The notes under the pieces were generated by a model. The model had not been told where the DNA came from, ran no database searches, and saw only the letters and a program-made list of their open reading frames with translations. Below are positions 1-12,039 of a stretch of DNA of 64,000 bases, piece by piece (position 1 is the first letter of the stretch; the number at the start of each line of letters is the position of its first letter). A program made the position numbers and the translations under genes. The stretch covers positions 50,434,001 to 50,498,000 of the forward strand of contig NC_134109.1 in assembly GCF_040939455.1 (NCBI RefSeq). The letters run 5' to 3'. The stretch comes from Microcebus murinus. Its lineage: Eukaryota; Chordata; Mammalia; Primates; Cheirogaleidae.

Positions 1-2040
1 AACTGTTAATGCATTTTAATACTTGTTTACTTATGTCTTTTTTCTTTAACATAACAATAAATTGGTTTGTGTAGTGGTTTTTTTTTTATATTCTAGCACT
101 TAGCACAGAGGAAAAAGATAGATAAAATAATTAATACTTATAAAATAAAAAATGTATAAAATTGACATAATAAAAACTGAGCTTGCAGGAGAATTCCCTG
201 GGAGGAGAAACTGGAAGCTGGGAGCGCTTTTATAGTAGAGAGTCTGAGTAAATCACACTTTGTAAATATTCTTTATATTATTTTAAGAAACTGGACAGTA
301 TGTTAAATATCATAAATATGGGGAAATGAGAGGAAGAGAAATTTGGAAAGATTAAGTGACTTGCTATGTGTCTCATGAATTGACATAAAAGTACCTAATT
401 TTACAGCTAATTCTTCTCAAGGACAATGAAAAAATATTCCAAAAACCATTTGAAAAAGATCATGTGCTTTCACTTTGATATACATGAGTATAAAAATTTA
501 ACATTTTATTGGCATCTATAAATGGAAGATAGGCAAACACCTTGGGGATTCATCAATCCCACAAAGTGCACAGATTAGGTCAAATTACCTATTGAATTGA
601 ATTTAATAATACAAACAAATTTATTGAATTTAATAATACAAAAAACAGCATTTAGAGTTTGGGCATTTGGGCATTTACCCACAGGGATGATATGCCAAAC
701 TCCTTCTAGCTACCTGGAGGAAATCTACTCATTCATACACAATGAATACTGAATTGATTTTCACTTTTTTTGATAGCTTACATTCAAATAGTGGCCTACC
801 ATTACAAATCAACAGAAAAACTTGAGAATATCTTTCTTTCTCAGATATATGACAGTTTGATATTCAAGTGAAACACTAAAAGCTTAATGACAGGTTCAAA
901 AATGGCTTTTGAATTGAATATAACTGAGGTAGCAATTGATAACACTACCACAGTCTATTCACTTAGTCAATACAGAATATTTGAAAACATATCACTGCTA
1001 TTTTCCCAGACATTTAAGAGGATTTTCTAAGTGTGAACTAGAAGGATATTAGACTATGTGATATTTGCACTCACTAAAATGGAGTTGAATTGACCAAACA
1101 TATCCCCATTGAGATTTCAGAATTGCTACTACCAGAAAATGGTGTATTGTTGGTTTTTATAGCTCACTTTAATTCAAAAAGTATTTAGTATCTACTGAAA
1201 TAGATCATGGGAATAAATTATAAATAAAACATTTTCTGTTCTATGGGAGCTTACATTTAGGAAAACATAAATTTGATATAATACAATAACATAAAATGAA
1301 GCTAATTTTCTGGTTTAATCAACTAAAATGTAAAAAGGATTTTCCATTGAGAGTATTAAAGTAAGCCTTTTTCTTTTATGTTACATTTTATGAAAACAAT
1401 GGACCACAGAAAGAGATAAACAAAGGATGTTATTTCAAAAATATCAAGAGAAAAATCAAACTTAAGTAGACATTTTGAAGTATGCTTTTTCAAGACTCAT
1501 GGAATTATATCCAATTGTTATTTGAGTAGATGCAAGATTGTAATCATTGTCATCATCATAATAGAACAAGGAAAGTAAAAAAACTTGGCTCCCTTAGGGT
1601 TTTACAATTCATATATTGTGAGTCCCATAATACAATAAGCCCTTATTCTGAGTGGACAGCCCTAGGCACAAGGTCTATTATGAATCTCAGATGAAATGTT
1701 TAGAAAAAAATATTTTGTATTTCTTTTGCTCTTATGGTTATTCCCTGATTCCTATACTCTTAGGGATCCTTTTGATTTGTAGCAGACAATTCTTCACCCT
1801 CTGTTCTCTTTGTTTCCTTTCATTGCCTAATTGATATGCTGGGTTTAATGAAATGTATCCATAATCATTCTTGATATTTAATTTTCATCTCTCCAGATAT
1901 GTTCTGTAGAGAAAACCCAGAATTTCCATGTATAAATAAACTATCTTTTATATCATCACCCCCATGGCTTCAAAAACATTGCAGCATCTCGAAAGAATAA
2001 AATTTCTCAAGATTCTCTAAAAATTTAGCAGATACTCTTT
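1..2040. other. AT-rich non-coding sequence
   Basis: No gene or confidently recognised repeat is seen. The open frames are short and AT-driven; the 60-codon frame at 1652-1834 has no family resemblance. A 27-bp-period tandem duplication lies at about 599-652 (see findings). Confidence 0.6.
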
Positions 2041-2580
2041 TACCCATGTCCAGTCCTCCATTGCTTCTTCCTTGCTGTGCCATGAGCTCAGGGAAGTGAC
2101 TCCTCCTCAGCCTTATCTTGATTAATCACAGCCACTCATGGTTGTCTTACATCCATTCATAAATCATTGGTTTAGTCATGATATACCACATAATTCTGGC
2201 CAGTGAGATATGAAAGTAGATCTATTGAAGGGTTTCTATAGGGTTTTCATATGTTTTCCTTGCACTTAAGTGGAATTCAGTATATCAGACCATGCCTTTC
2301 GAACTCTGGACATTGGGATGAGGTGAGGTTCAGAATTATGGAAGCCTTCTTGGAACTATGAAGGCATCACTTGAAGAGGAAAATCGGTTCAATGAGGCAG
2401 GCAGAATGACAAGACAGGAAACACCTGGTTTCTTGACAAAATTGTTGCATCACTAAGTGTTTTAACTGCCTTTCTTCTAGATTCCTTGTTCCAAAAAATA
2501 ATAAATCACTATGTCTAAGCTGCTTTTAATCTGGGTCTTTGATGTTTGTAGTTGAATGCATCCTAAATCATGCCAAAGAA
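2041..2580 (+). repeat. Possible old LTR/MER-type repeat, unassigned
   Basis: The stretch has the layout of an old non-autonomous element read on the plus strand: 'gccagtgagatatgaaag' near 2199, a run ending 'aataaatcacta' near 2500, then a tail similar to MaLR/MER ends ('gtttgtagttgaatgcatcc'). I cannot assign a family, and divergence is high. It could instead be unique DNA with chance similarity. Confidence 0.3.
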
Positions 2581-3589
2581 TAATTTTGCCTGTCATGGAC
2601 AAATTTTACCCAATGTCTAGATCTCTTATCTTCCTGTTTCTGAAATTAACTCTGTACCAACCTTTTTTTCTACATTAACTTTTTCTATTGGTCATGCAAT
2701 TTATATTTGAGAAAACTTAACCTTGATACTTAATACTTGATACTTAACCAGAACATAATTAAACTGTTTTTGTACCATAAAGAAATTCTTTCATGGATAT
2801 CCTCAATACTATTCACATCTCCTGAGTCTTCACAGAATTACATTCTCTTGATTTTAGGAGAGATCCATATTTAAATAATCTACCTCTTGACTATGTAGCT
2901 GTTTGTAGTAATATAACTAGAAATACAATTCTTAAAATTTGATAATCTACTGCTATCCTTAAGACTTTCTATATAAAAAATTTCTTATATTTAACAGAAA
3001 TCTTTTAGGTTTATGATGCATTTATTTTTCTTGTTATAATTTCAGAGAAGGGATATAGCTAATTATCATATTTTTAATAGATTTGCATATGAAAATCATA
3101 ATTGAATTACTTTTCTGCTTTAAACACTGAATTATAAACTAGTACAAAATAAATAGTTACTATTATTTCCTATGTATAAATGGTACTTTTCAAAAATTAA
3201 TTATGTTCTAAATATGTACAGAATGTCAAAATCTCCCATATAATGAAAAGCTAGGAAGTCACTCTTGTCTACAACTCTGTACTTTCAATACAAATTGCAC
3301 ATATCACCTCAACTTTATTAAAATATCTATATAATATGAAAGAAATCCTTTTAACTTGGGGATATTTATAAATTCAATCTAATTTTTAATGCCTTATGTT
3401 TTATTTTTATATTTAAATTATATCACAAATGAAATTCTTCAACAACTGAAAAGCATCTCTATGAGAAAATTTTGACATCATTAGGCCATCAGTATCTTTT
3501 CTCATTATTGCAATTGCACTTACTATAAAGAAACAATTACACTGGTCACTATTAAACAAGCCAAATATTAGGAAGCAGTGAAAAAAAGT
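2581..3589. other. AT-rich non-coding sequence
   Basis: Very AT-rich sequence. Nothing recognisable was found; the 86-codon minus-strand frame at 3413-3673 mostly overlaps the adjoining LTR fragment and is not a gene. Confidence 0.6.
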
Positions 3590-3733
3590 CTCCCCCACAG
3601 TTTTCACAGGGGGCACTATCCCATGAAAACTTGACTTCAGACTTTTAGCCTCCAGAATTAGGAGGCAATACATTTCTGTTGTTTTAAGCCACCCGTTTTG
3701 TGGCTTTGTTACAGAAGCCCTAGGAAACTATAA
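3590..3733 (+). mobile_element. MLT1-type MaLR LTR fragment (3' end)
   Basis: The segment carries the typical 3' end of a mammalian apparent LTR retrotransposon: 'gcctccagaatta' near 3649, 'tttctgttgttttaagccac' near 3672, then 'ttacagaagccctaggaaac'. Only the last ~140 bp of the LTR is recognisable. The subfamily is uncertain. Confidence 0.7.
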
Positions 3734-5394
3734 TCTATATATAATTCTGTATTAACAAAGAGCTATTGTTAAATGAGTATCTACTGCATAGCCACATATC
3801 ATATAAACGTTTTCCTTATATAATCATCACCAGTTGATATTGCACTAGAATTTAGTCTTCTACCTTTGATCTTCTTTGGTTCTGGTCCTGTATTCTACAA
3901 ATTCCTCAAATCTGTCATGGGTTGAGGTATCTGATCGGCTGAACGAAGGTTGTGTGCTCAAATAGGAACCTATTTCCTACTGATCTTCAAATTTCCCAAT
4001 GTTAGAATGACTGTATGATGCAGTTTGTATAGACATGTCCTGGTTTATGCTGGCTGCCCTGGTATAGTAATTGACAGCTCATATTTTAAAAAAATTATCC
4101 TAATTTTGATGACAAATTATATGCTCACTTTACCAAAACAAGGAAGATGGTTAGATGACTTATAATTAAAAACATAACCAATATCCCCCATGCTAGCCAT
4201 CAAATTTTTAACTTAGGTCAAATTAAATTCCACACTCTAAATCACAAAATTTTGGTTCCCTTTAACAATCAATATAAAATATGGGCTTACAAAAAACAGA
4301 AACACATTGAAATGATTTCAGAACAAATGCAGAATCCTGACTATGCAACAAAGCACTTTGTAGTAAAGACGAAGCATAACAGAAAACAAAACTGCATCTA
4401 TGAGGTTCGGAAAAATCTTTTTCCTTCATGTTCAAAAGGAAAACATGCTTAAATTCCATAGTTAGAAGAAAATGAGATGGGCAATATAGCTAGCCTCCTG
4501 GAAGAATGAATGAAATTATCTTTTTTATTTTCCTGTAGGTGAAGTACTTTATTGATTGAATACAATAGAACACCCCCAAAACATTTATAAACCAATGTAT
4601 CTTTGCCCTTTTAATACTTTTAAAGAAAGGAATATTCAGCATTTTTGCTTGGAAATTGAAAAGACTTACTTTGATCCACTTGGCAATGTGTTTTGATGGA
4701 GAAGCTTTAACAAAAATCAAGAGTGCCATGAAGTCTGCCCACAGGGCAGAAGGAAGTTAGGTGCAAGCCATTATCTCTTTTCTCTATCATGGCTGATACT
4801 TCCTTATGGATTAGCCTAGGATACAAGCCATCGTCCCTCTCCTTGACCATACCCTTCCTTTTGTCCCATAGAGCAAAATGTCCTTCGACATCTTTCATAT
4901 TCTTCACTCTCTTAGCAATCACATCAAGTTTGATGGTAGTTCTGATTATGGTAATCTGATTTATAGATTAAATAAAATTTCACCCTCAAGCTTCAACGTG
5001 TATAACCAAAGGCTATGGAATCTAAATATCCAACTTGCTATTGACTATCTCAACTGGGGTATTTTTATTAAATGAGTCAACACATTTTGCTGAGCAGCTA
5101 CTATATATAATATGACCATCTAATTTATTCATATTTATAAATATTCATATTTGTAATTCATATGTACAAATGATCCCAAGGCCTTCCTCTCCCTTTTTCA
5201 AGAATTCTGTTTTACTTGTGTCCTCTACCTCAGCAAACAATACCAACACCCACGAAGTTACTCAAGAAAGTAATCTGGGCACTAACAATGATTTTTCCTC
5301 TTGCCCTTACTGATCACTTCCCAAAAAGTAAATTCAAGAGGTGATTCCATTTCTTTGTTACCTCTAGCTAATGTTCATTCCTTCACATCTACAC
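3734..5394. other. AT-rich non-coding sequence
   Basis: No gene is supported. The short overlapping frames on both strands at 4250-5075 show no conserved domain. Around 4755-4860 two loosely similar 'caagccat' blocks occur, too weak to call a duplication. Confidence 0.55.
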
Positions 5395-5600
5395 TCTGCT
5401 TCAGGCCACAGGTATCTTCTACCTAAATTGCCTTCTTGCTTCAAGGCTAACCCTTATTCACACTGCTACAGTGATCTATATATTTAAAAGGCTCATTTGG
5501 AACTACTATTTATTTGTTTAAAATACACATATTACTATCCACTGCCATCAAGATGAAATAACAAAATCCAGAGACCTCAGTCTTCAATGATTATATACTA
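5395..5600 (+). mobile_element. Possible L2 LINE fragment
   Basis: A weak resemblance to the plus-strand L2 3' region is seen: a 'cttgcttcaaggc' start, an 'acagtgatct' core and a following 'taaaatac...cactgccatcaagatgaaat' stretch. This is recognition by eye of a very diverged element. Confidence 0.3.
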
Positions 5601-5818
5601 TCTCCAAAATAACAGAGACATGAAAATACCTCCATGATTTTATATGGGGAGATTCTGAGATAACTCTAGAACTTTGAGGTAAGGGTTATTCTCTAGAAAT
5701 AATAATAATAAAAAAAACACACAACAAAATTGTTAATTCATGAATGAGAGGAGCTACCGGGGATGACAACTCATCCTAGCAACCTTCAAATACAATTTGT
5801 GCTTCTAACAGTTCTTTC

Positions 5819-5821
<3 letters not shown>

Positions 5822-5862
<41 letters not shown>
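5822..5862. repeat. (TG)n microsatellite, about 20 units
   Basis: An uninterrupted TG dinucleotide run of about 41 bases. Length and purity make it a likely polymorphic marker and a potential Z-DNA tract. Confidence 0.97.
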
Positions 5863-5863
<1 letters not shown>

Positions 5864-6547
5864 GTAGGAAAAGTATTCTATAATCTTTTTACATCTGCAT
5901 TTTTGTTTTGCTATTTATAATACATTAGTTTTCTGATTTATACATTTGTCATTTATACATCCATGCCCTATAAGTTTAGTTAATGTGGATCATTTATTCA
6001 TTAACATACATTTATTGATTACATACAAATTGTTTGTTTCCAGAAATGAAGATGAGCAAGGCATAATAAATATATTGAAAAAGCTTGATATCAAGAAATA
6101 GCCCTATAAATACAATTGGGTGGATATGTTATAATAAATAAAAGTAATGAATGGCTATAGGTTCTCTATAACTAGGTAAAGTTAAAGAGAGAATGCATAG
6201 GAAATCTGTTTAACTCATTTATTTATCAACAGTGTATTTCGTACCTAATATGTATGGTCATGGTGTCAAAATTTGAGAGTGTAAACATGGCACAGATGCT
6301 GTAGTTTTGAAGCTTAGAGTCAAGGAGAAATGCTCAGCAGGTTGTCATAATGTAGAAAGATGAGCGATATAAGTTCACTTGGGAAGATTATGCATGAAAG
6401 GATTCATGTGTGAAAGTTAAATGAGAGAGCTCCACATAGGCCAATGAAGAAATAAATTCCAGGCAGTTTAAAGCATACTTGAAGGGCATGGGGACATGAA
6501 ACATCATGGCACATTTAGGGATGGGCAAGTAGTTTGATATGATTAGA
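5863..6547 (-). other. AT-rich sequence with possible old L2-like remnant
   Basis: The stretch from about 6210 ('ctcatttatttatcaacag') to 6545 follows the order of an antisense ancient LINE tail (tcattcattcaacaaatatttattg-type start, then 'gggcatggggacatgaaacatcatgg'). Divergence is too high for a firm call. The rest is unique AT-rich DNA. Confidence 0.3.
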
Positions 6548-6735
6548 GCAATGATTCTTAAACTTTATTGTGCATATAAATCAGCTGGGTAGAAAATTAA
6601 AATACAGATTCCATCCTCCTTTGAATCTGTAAGTCTCCAAAATTTTGATTCTATAGGTCTAGAATCTTCTTTTTAATAAAAACTCTATGCAACTTTGATG
6701 CAAGTGGTCAATGGATCATAAATGAGAAACACTGG
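6548..6735 (+). mobile_element. MER5A-type hAT DNA transposon fossil
   Basis: The ~188-bp element starts 'agcaatgattcttaaactt' and ends 'atgagaaacactgg', matching the inverted ends of MER5A ('cagtggttctcaaactt' and its complement). The internal 'cagctgggtagaaaattaaa' and 'tctataggtct' correspond to the usual MER5A body. It is non-autonomous, ancient and non-coding. Confidence 0.8.
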
Positions 6736-6953
6736 AACATAGGGATGCAAGGTTTCTGGAGATGTTCAACTTCCTTTATAAAGTGCCTTAAATAAGAAAT
6801 AATTAAGTTTACATACATTTATCTATAGAATATATATAAAAATAGTTAAGTTTATGTATATATATTAAGATGATGATCTTAAAGGAGTTTAAACAATAAA
6901 ATGAATAAACAATTTCTTATTAATAGAGGAAATTTTGATGATATATTGTATAT

Positions 6954-7348
6954 CGTGTTTCTCCCAAAATAAGACCGACCCATAAAATAAGCCCTAGCAG
7001 GATTTCAAAGCATTTACGCAATATAAGCCCTACCCTGAAAATAAGACCTAGTGATGGGTGTGGCTACGCAGCGTATCTGCACAACCCATGCATTTCATCG
7101 TGGAGTGGTAAAGAAGATAGCAGCCCTTCTCATCTCTCCCATCATGACAGCTACTATTCCAGAGGTAACCAGAAAGGTGTGGGCAGCCCTACCAACAAGG
7201 TCGGCTCCCCCTGTCAGGTCCTGGCCATCCCGTGCATGCTGCAAGCTGAGGCAGAGAGGAAAATAACATATCCCCTGAAAATAGGCCCTAGGTTGTCTTC
7301 TTGAGGAAAAATAAATATAAGACCCTGTCTTATTTTCGGGGAAATATA
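6954..7348. mobile_element. MITE-like DNA transposon with ~20-bp TIRs
   Basis: A ~395-bp segment is bounded by inverted ends: tgtttctcccaaaataagac at 6956-6975 against the complement of 7327-7346 (tatttccccgaaaataagac). Inside, the words 'aaataagacc' and 'aataagcccta' recur (6966, 6986, 7021, 7038, 7275), some in the same order near each end. A TA dinucleotide sits just outside each end, consistent with TA-targeting (Tc1/mariner-like) insertion, although family is unresolved. It is more GC-rich and CpG-bearing than its surroundings. No transposase frame is present, so it is non-autonomous. Confidence 0.7.
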
Positions 7349-7349
7349 G

Positions 7350-7639
7350 TAATATATTTCTATTGCTGCTGTAACAAATTACCATAAACTTAATGGTAAA
7401 GGTATTACCTTATACTCCTTTGGTAAAAAGTCTGGTACAGCTTCACCATATCCATCAAGGTGTTGGCAGGAAAACTATAGAAGAGAATTCATTTTCTGCT
7501 CATTCAGATTGTTGACTGAGGTCCTTATTTTCTCACTGCTATCACCCCCTAGAATATGGAAAATGTTGCATTTATCCCCTTCTACAGAAACATCACTCTA
7601 CTGGCAATTTGGAATTTAGATCAATAGGTATTTCCTGTT
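7350..7639 (-). mobile_element. Old interspersed repeat remnant
   Basis: The start 'ttctattgctgctgtaacaa' followed by 'attaccataaacttaatgg' and 'tcaaggtgttggcagg' matches a common ancient mammalian repeat, probably an LTR or DNA element read in antisense. I cannot name the family with confidence. It lies directly between the MITE-like element and an MLT1 LTR. Confidence 0.5.
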
Positions 7640-8010
7640 TGCTGTGGTCTAAATAGTTGTGTACCCCGCCTGCCCCAATTCATATGTTGAAACCCTAACC
7701 CAAGGTGATAGTACTAGGAGGTGGGGTATTTAGGAGGTGAGAGGATTACGAGGGAAGAGACCTTATCCTCATTAATGGGATTAGTTCCCTTATAAAAGAT
7801 ACCTCCGAGAACTCCCTAGCCTGTTCCATCATTAAGGTTACAATGAGAAGGCCACTTAGGAAGAAGGAGGCCCTCATCAGACATTGAATTTGCTGTCATC
7901 TTAATCTTAGATTTCCCAGCCTTCAGATGTGTGTAAAATAAATTTCTGTTGTTTATAAGCCACACTCAGTCAAAGCTTTTCTGTTATAGCAGCCCAAAGG
8001 AACTAAGACA
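7640..8010 (+). mobile_element. MLT1/MST-type MaLR solo LTR, near full length
   Basis: A ~371-bp LTR begins 'tgctgtggtctaaat' and ends 'ggaactaagaca' (TG...CA). Diagnostic MaLR segments appear in order: 'aattcatatgttgaaaccct' , 'actaggaggtggggtattta', 'aatgggattagttccctta', 'taaaataaatttctgttgtt' and 'gttatagcagcccaaa'. No internal ERVL-MaLR sequence flanks it, so it is a solo LTR. Confidence 0.9.
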
Positions 8011-9340
8011 TCATTTGACAGAACCTGTGCGCTCTGAAATAGAAGAGTCATCTGCCAGTGAGTAAGCAAGCTAAGGGATGGTTAGAAGACTTAAGAAAAA
8101 TGATATATATTTGGAAAAACTGGTGACAAGAGTGCTTTTGCTACTTGTTCTAGTTGATTTGTCCGCCTTAATAAGTCTCAGGAAGTAATTTTGAGGAGTG
8201 CCCAGGACATATTTGCTTTGCTCTTTTCTTTTCAATAGTAAGTTTTAGGCTGGGCACAGTTTTATTTTATTAGACTTGGTAGAGAAAACAAATGCTCCTT
8301 TGAAACAATGAATTTTAATGGAACATATGATAAGGTAATTCATGTGAATATATTTGATCAGAAACTACTAAAAAATACTTTATTGAAAATGAATATGAAT
8401 CAAATAATTTTTTACATTCTCCTTTATAGAAATTTAATTGCTTTCAAAGTTTATTTATAAACATGTTGCATGTTTATAATAAGACTATATAGGAAGAAAT
8501 ATATTAATAGACATTTTCTAGAGATATATCCTCTGAATCTAAGAATTTTAAGAGGCTTTTTCATTAAGTTTCAAAACTTGATTTTGTGCTTTACTAATTC
8601 ACTGGAATAATAAATGGATATGAAGAATAGAGTTACTTGAAAATACCCAAGAGACATTTCTCTTTGCCTACAACCGTGGAAGAAGAAATTTAGCATGAAT
8701 TTGGATTTTATATTCTGTTTTATAATGAGAAGGAAATGATTCTCATAAAAAAGAAAGAAGTGATCATTTGTAAGCTTGAAATGAAACATTTAGAAAGCTT
8801 ACCTTTTATAATGAAATGTAATCCTAAAATTGACAGTTGATAGATTTTACAAATACCTCAGTGTATGGAAATCCATCAGGAAAATGACAAAATGATAAAA
8901 GAGAATGTTGCACAGGAATATTAGTGAAGACTGAAACTTGTGCTAAAAAAGCCATCCTACTGCTGAGAACATCATTAGAGCTATTAACCAACCAGTACGC
9001 AATGCCAAACCCACATACTTGGAATGATTGATTAGAAAGTAACTGAGTTTATACTTTGTGCACTTGGCCAAAAGAACAGAAATAATATAAAACTGCTGTA
9101 AATTACTAAGCTCTTTTTTTAAATCAGGGAAACCTGTATACTTAATGAAAGAAAAATGTGAAATAATATCTTTCCAGAAAAGCAAAAGTCACTAAAATGT
9201 ATAAAGAAGAGGAAATAAAGAATGACATAGACAGAAATAGGGACCAGCGGTAAGGAGAAAGGATACAAACAACTTACATATTTGATTACCTATCATTACT
9301 TTCATTGTAATACTGATCACCATTTTACTAGTCACCATTA
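8011..9340. other. AT-rich non-coding sequence
   Basis: No gene or clear repeat is recognised. Short minus-strand frames of 69-80 codons (8571-9401) look like ordinary AT-rich background. Confidence 0.6.
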
Positions 9341-9344
9341 TAAA

Positions 9345-9500
9345 TATAGTATATACATTAATCATCACTGCAACTCCATGAAGTGTTAATGGTTTGTTCA
9401 TCTTACAAATATAAAATCAGAGGCAAAGAACAGATGATTAACTTTTCCAGTGGCATATGGTTAGTAAATGGTAGAACAAGGATGATGCCAGTCTAATTTC
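9345..9500 (-). mobile_element. MIR SINE fragment
   Basis: The run 'aatcatcactgcaactccat ... aaatcagaggcaaagaacag ... atggttagtaaatggtagaa' follows the antisense MIR consensus (deposition of 'gaaactgaggcacagag' and 'cacacagctagtaagtgg' positions). It is ancient and heavily substituted. Confidence 0.6.
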
Positions 9501-9606
9501 GGGACAGATTTTTTTTAATGACTCTACAATGATAGGCCTGATCACTGCTAAATAACTTTACACAATAGAACCTTGTTCTAAAAATATATATATTTTTTCC
9601 TAATTT

Positions 9607-9961
9607 AAGAAATTTAGAAGGCCAGGCATGGTGGCTCATGCCTGTTATCCTAGCACTCTAGGAGGCCAAGGTGGGTGGATCATTTGAGCTCAGGAGTTCG
9701 AGACTAGCCTGAGCAAGAGTGAGACCCTGTTTCTACTAAACATAGAAAGAAATTAGCTGGACAACTAAAATATATAGAAAAAATCAGCCAGGCATAGTAG
9801 CACATGCCTGTAGTCCCAGCTACTCAGGAGACTGAGGCAGTAGGATTGCTTGAGTCCAGGAGTTTGAGGTTGCTGTGAGCTAGGCTGATGCCATGGCACT
9901 CTAGCTGGGGCAACGGAGTGAGACTCTGTCTCAAAAAAAAAAAAAAAAAAGAAATTTAGAA
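9607..9961 (+). mobile_element. Alu SINE, strepsirrhine type, with 13-bp target duplication
   Basis: A full-length dimeric Alu (9620 to the A-tail at about 9950) is flanked by the direct repeat aagaaatttagaa at 9607-9619 and 9949-9961. The left arm has 'atcctagcactct', and between arms there is an extra 'ctggacaactaaaatatata' segment typical of lemur/galago Alus. The A-tail is an uninterrupted run of about 18 A. Confidence 0.95.
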
Positions 9962-10504
9962 AGGGAGCACAAGTACATTAGGTACATTATTAGTATACTA
10001 AATTATTTGTGGTTTCTAGATAGTATTCCTATATCATATCCTTCAAAAGTATATAGAAAAAAGGTTATATATTAGAAATGAACAAATACATTATAAAATA
10101 TTAACTTCTTGGGCAAGGTTATGGACATAAGAATAAGGTAAGCTATGTGATATTTTGTAAAGAAACAATAGGAGAATTTCTTAGCAACACTAAAAACCAG
10201 ATCCCAGGTTATGAATCAAACCTCAAATCACTCAAATCTCAATTTTGCTACTTAGAAACTGTGTGGAGTTAAATAAGCTACTAAGTCTCAATGATATTAT
10301 TGGGTCTATGGAAACAATAGGTTAACCTGTTTAACAAGAGTATTTTGTCAATTCCAGGAGTTAATGTATATTTAATGCTTAGCAAAATACCTGATAAATA
10401 GTTAGCAAATAAGAAGACCACAACAACAATTAAAAACAAACAATAAAATAGGTGGTTATTTTATTTTTCCATTGCAGTCAAACATAGATTTGTAAATAAT
10501 TAGA
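9962..10504 (+). other. Unique sequence with probable MIR at 10220-10420
   Basis: Most is unique AT-rich DNA. At 10220-10420 the order 'cttagaaactgtgtggagtt', 'ctcaatgatattat', 'taatgcttagcaaaatacct' fits a plus-strand MIR, diverged. Confidence 0.4.
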
Positions 10505-11990
10505 GATTCAGCAATGCAAGATGGCCAAATAGAACCCTCCAGCAATTGTCTCCCTGGAAGACGTCAACTTGAACAACTATCCATGCAAGAAAGTACCTTC
10601 ACAAGAACTGAAAATTCAGGTGAGATATCACATGTTTGATTTAGCATAATAACAAGAAAAGACACTTTGAAGAGGGTATGAAGAACAGTCTCACATTGTG
10701 TATACTACTTTTCCCCTCAACTCAGGCATCGCAGTGAGAAGAGAGAATTTGTATGCTTGGAGAGGAAGAGAGAAGCAAATGTGAGACTTTGCATTGGAAC
10801 TTAGTGCCAGCCCTGCCACTGCAGAATATAGCACAGAGTAGAATTCCATGGCCTTTGGTTTTAGGACAGTGAACATTCAGATCCACCTGAGGCTAGAGAG
10901 AAATCTGATGTCCCAATAAGAGGAGACAAGTCCTTGGCCACTTCATCACTAGCTGACTAAAGTGGCCTCTAACCCTGAATAAATGTCAGTGGTGGCCAAA
11001 CAGTAGTGGTGGCAGCTCGTGGGTGAGCCCCGTTTCTGTGTTGGTCTAGGAGGCTATGGGCTTGGAGTGCAACCCAATGTAACACCAGCTGTGGTGACCA
11101 TGGAGTGGCTGTGTCACGTCTTGCGCAGCTCCAGGCAGTTCAGTGAAGCACTTTTCCTTCTCCACTTGGGGGAAGGAGAAGGAAAAGTACAAGGGATTTA
11201 TTCTTGAAATCTAGTACCAGGCCCAGCAGAGTAAAACACAGCATTGACCAGAACACTGAAGTCCCTGAATCCAGCCGTGGCTCCTGGGCAATGCTTCTAG
11301 ACTCACCTGAAGCCAGAAGAGAATCTGCCACCCCAGGCAGAACTGGCCAGTTTCACTAATGTTGACCAAAAGTGGCATTGGGCTTTGCATAAACATCAGC
11401 AGCAGTCAGGCATTAGCTGAGTGAGTAAAGCAGTAGATGTGCAGCTGTGAGCTTCAGGTGTCACCCAGACCAATGCCAGCTGTGGTGGCCAGAGGAGTGC
11501 CCACATCATCCCTCCCCCAATTGCAGCTTGGAGAGAGAGTTATTCCACTTGAGTGAAAGAAAGGGAAGTAAGCAGAGGACTTTGCCTGGGAACCCAGGGA
11601 ACTCTACCTGATCTTCCCAAGCTCATCCGGGATGGGTAGCTAAGAGTCTGCAAGAGAGTCACAGTGTAATTAGGCTCAGAGCACCCTCTAGTGCTGAAAC
11701 AGCTGCAGTGGCCACAGGGTTAGGGAACTCAATAGTCAGTCCCCTTTGAATTCTTGGAAGGTCCTCTGAAGGAGGTGGGTGCAAACAATGTCAAACTGTG
11801 AAGACTACTATACATACCTAACTCTTCAATGCCCAGACATTGATGAATATCCAAAAGCATCAAGAACAGTCAGGTAAATATGACCTCAGCAAATGGACTA
11901 CATAAGTCACCAGAGACAGACCCTGGAGAGAGAAAGATATGTGATTTCTAATATAAATGTGTCAAAATGTGGGAGTGGATAGAGTTAAAA
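10505..11990 (+). mobile_element. Old LINE-1 5' UTR region
   Basis: The segment begins near 'aagatggccaaatagaaccc' (10519) followed by 'ttgaacaactatccatgcaa' and 'ttcacaagaactgaaaattc', the typical opening of an older primate/mammalian L1. It is GC-richer than its surroundings and contains repeated '...accagctgtggtgacca...' and 'gccagctgtggtggccaga' blocks (11090, 11476) that suggest internal 5' UTR repetition. ORF1 downstream is not recognisable. Small frames (10691-11396) lie inside this region and are not genes. Confidence 0.7.
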
Positions 11991-12039
11991 TGTAATGTTT
12001 TTTGTTTGTTTTAATTTTCTCTTTGCTTATTTCTTTTTT

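Noticed and set aside
4755..4860. Apparent two-copy repeat around 'caagccat'
   Set aside because: Similarity is limited to a few short words; below what I would call a duplication.
8247..8262. Alu-like start 'ggctgggcacag'
   Set aside because: Only about 13 bases match and nothing Alu-like follows.
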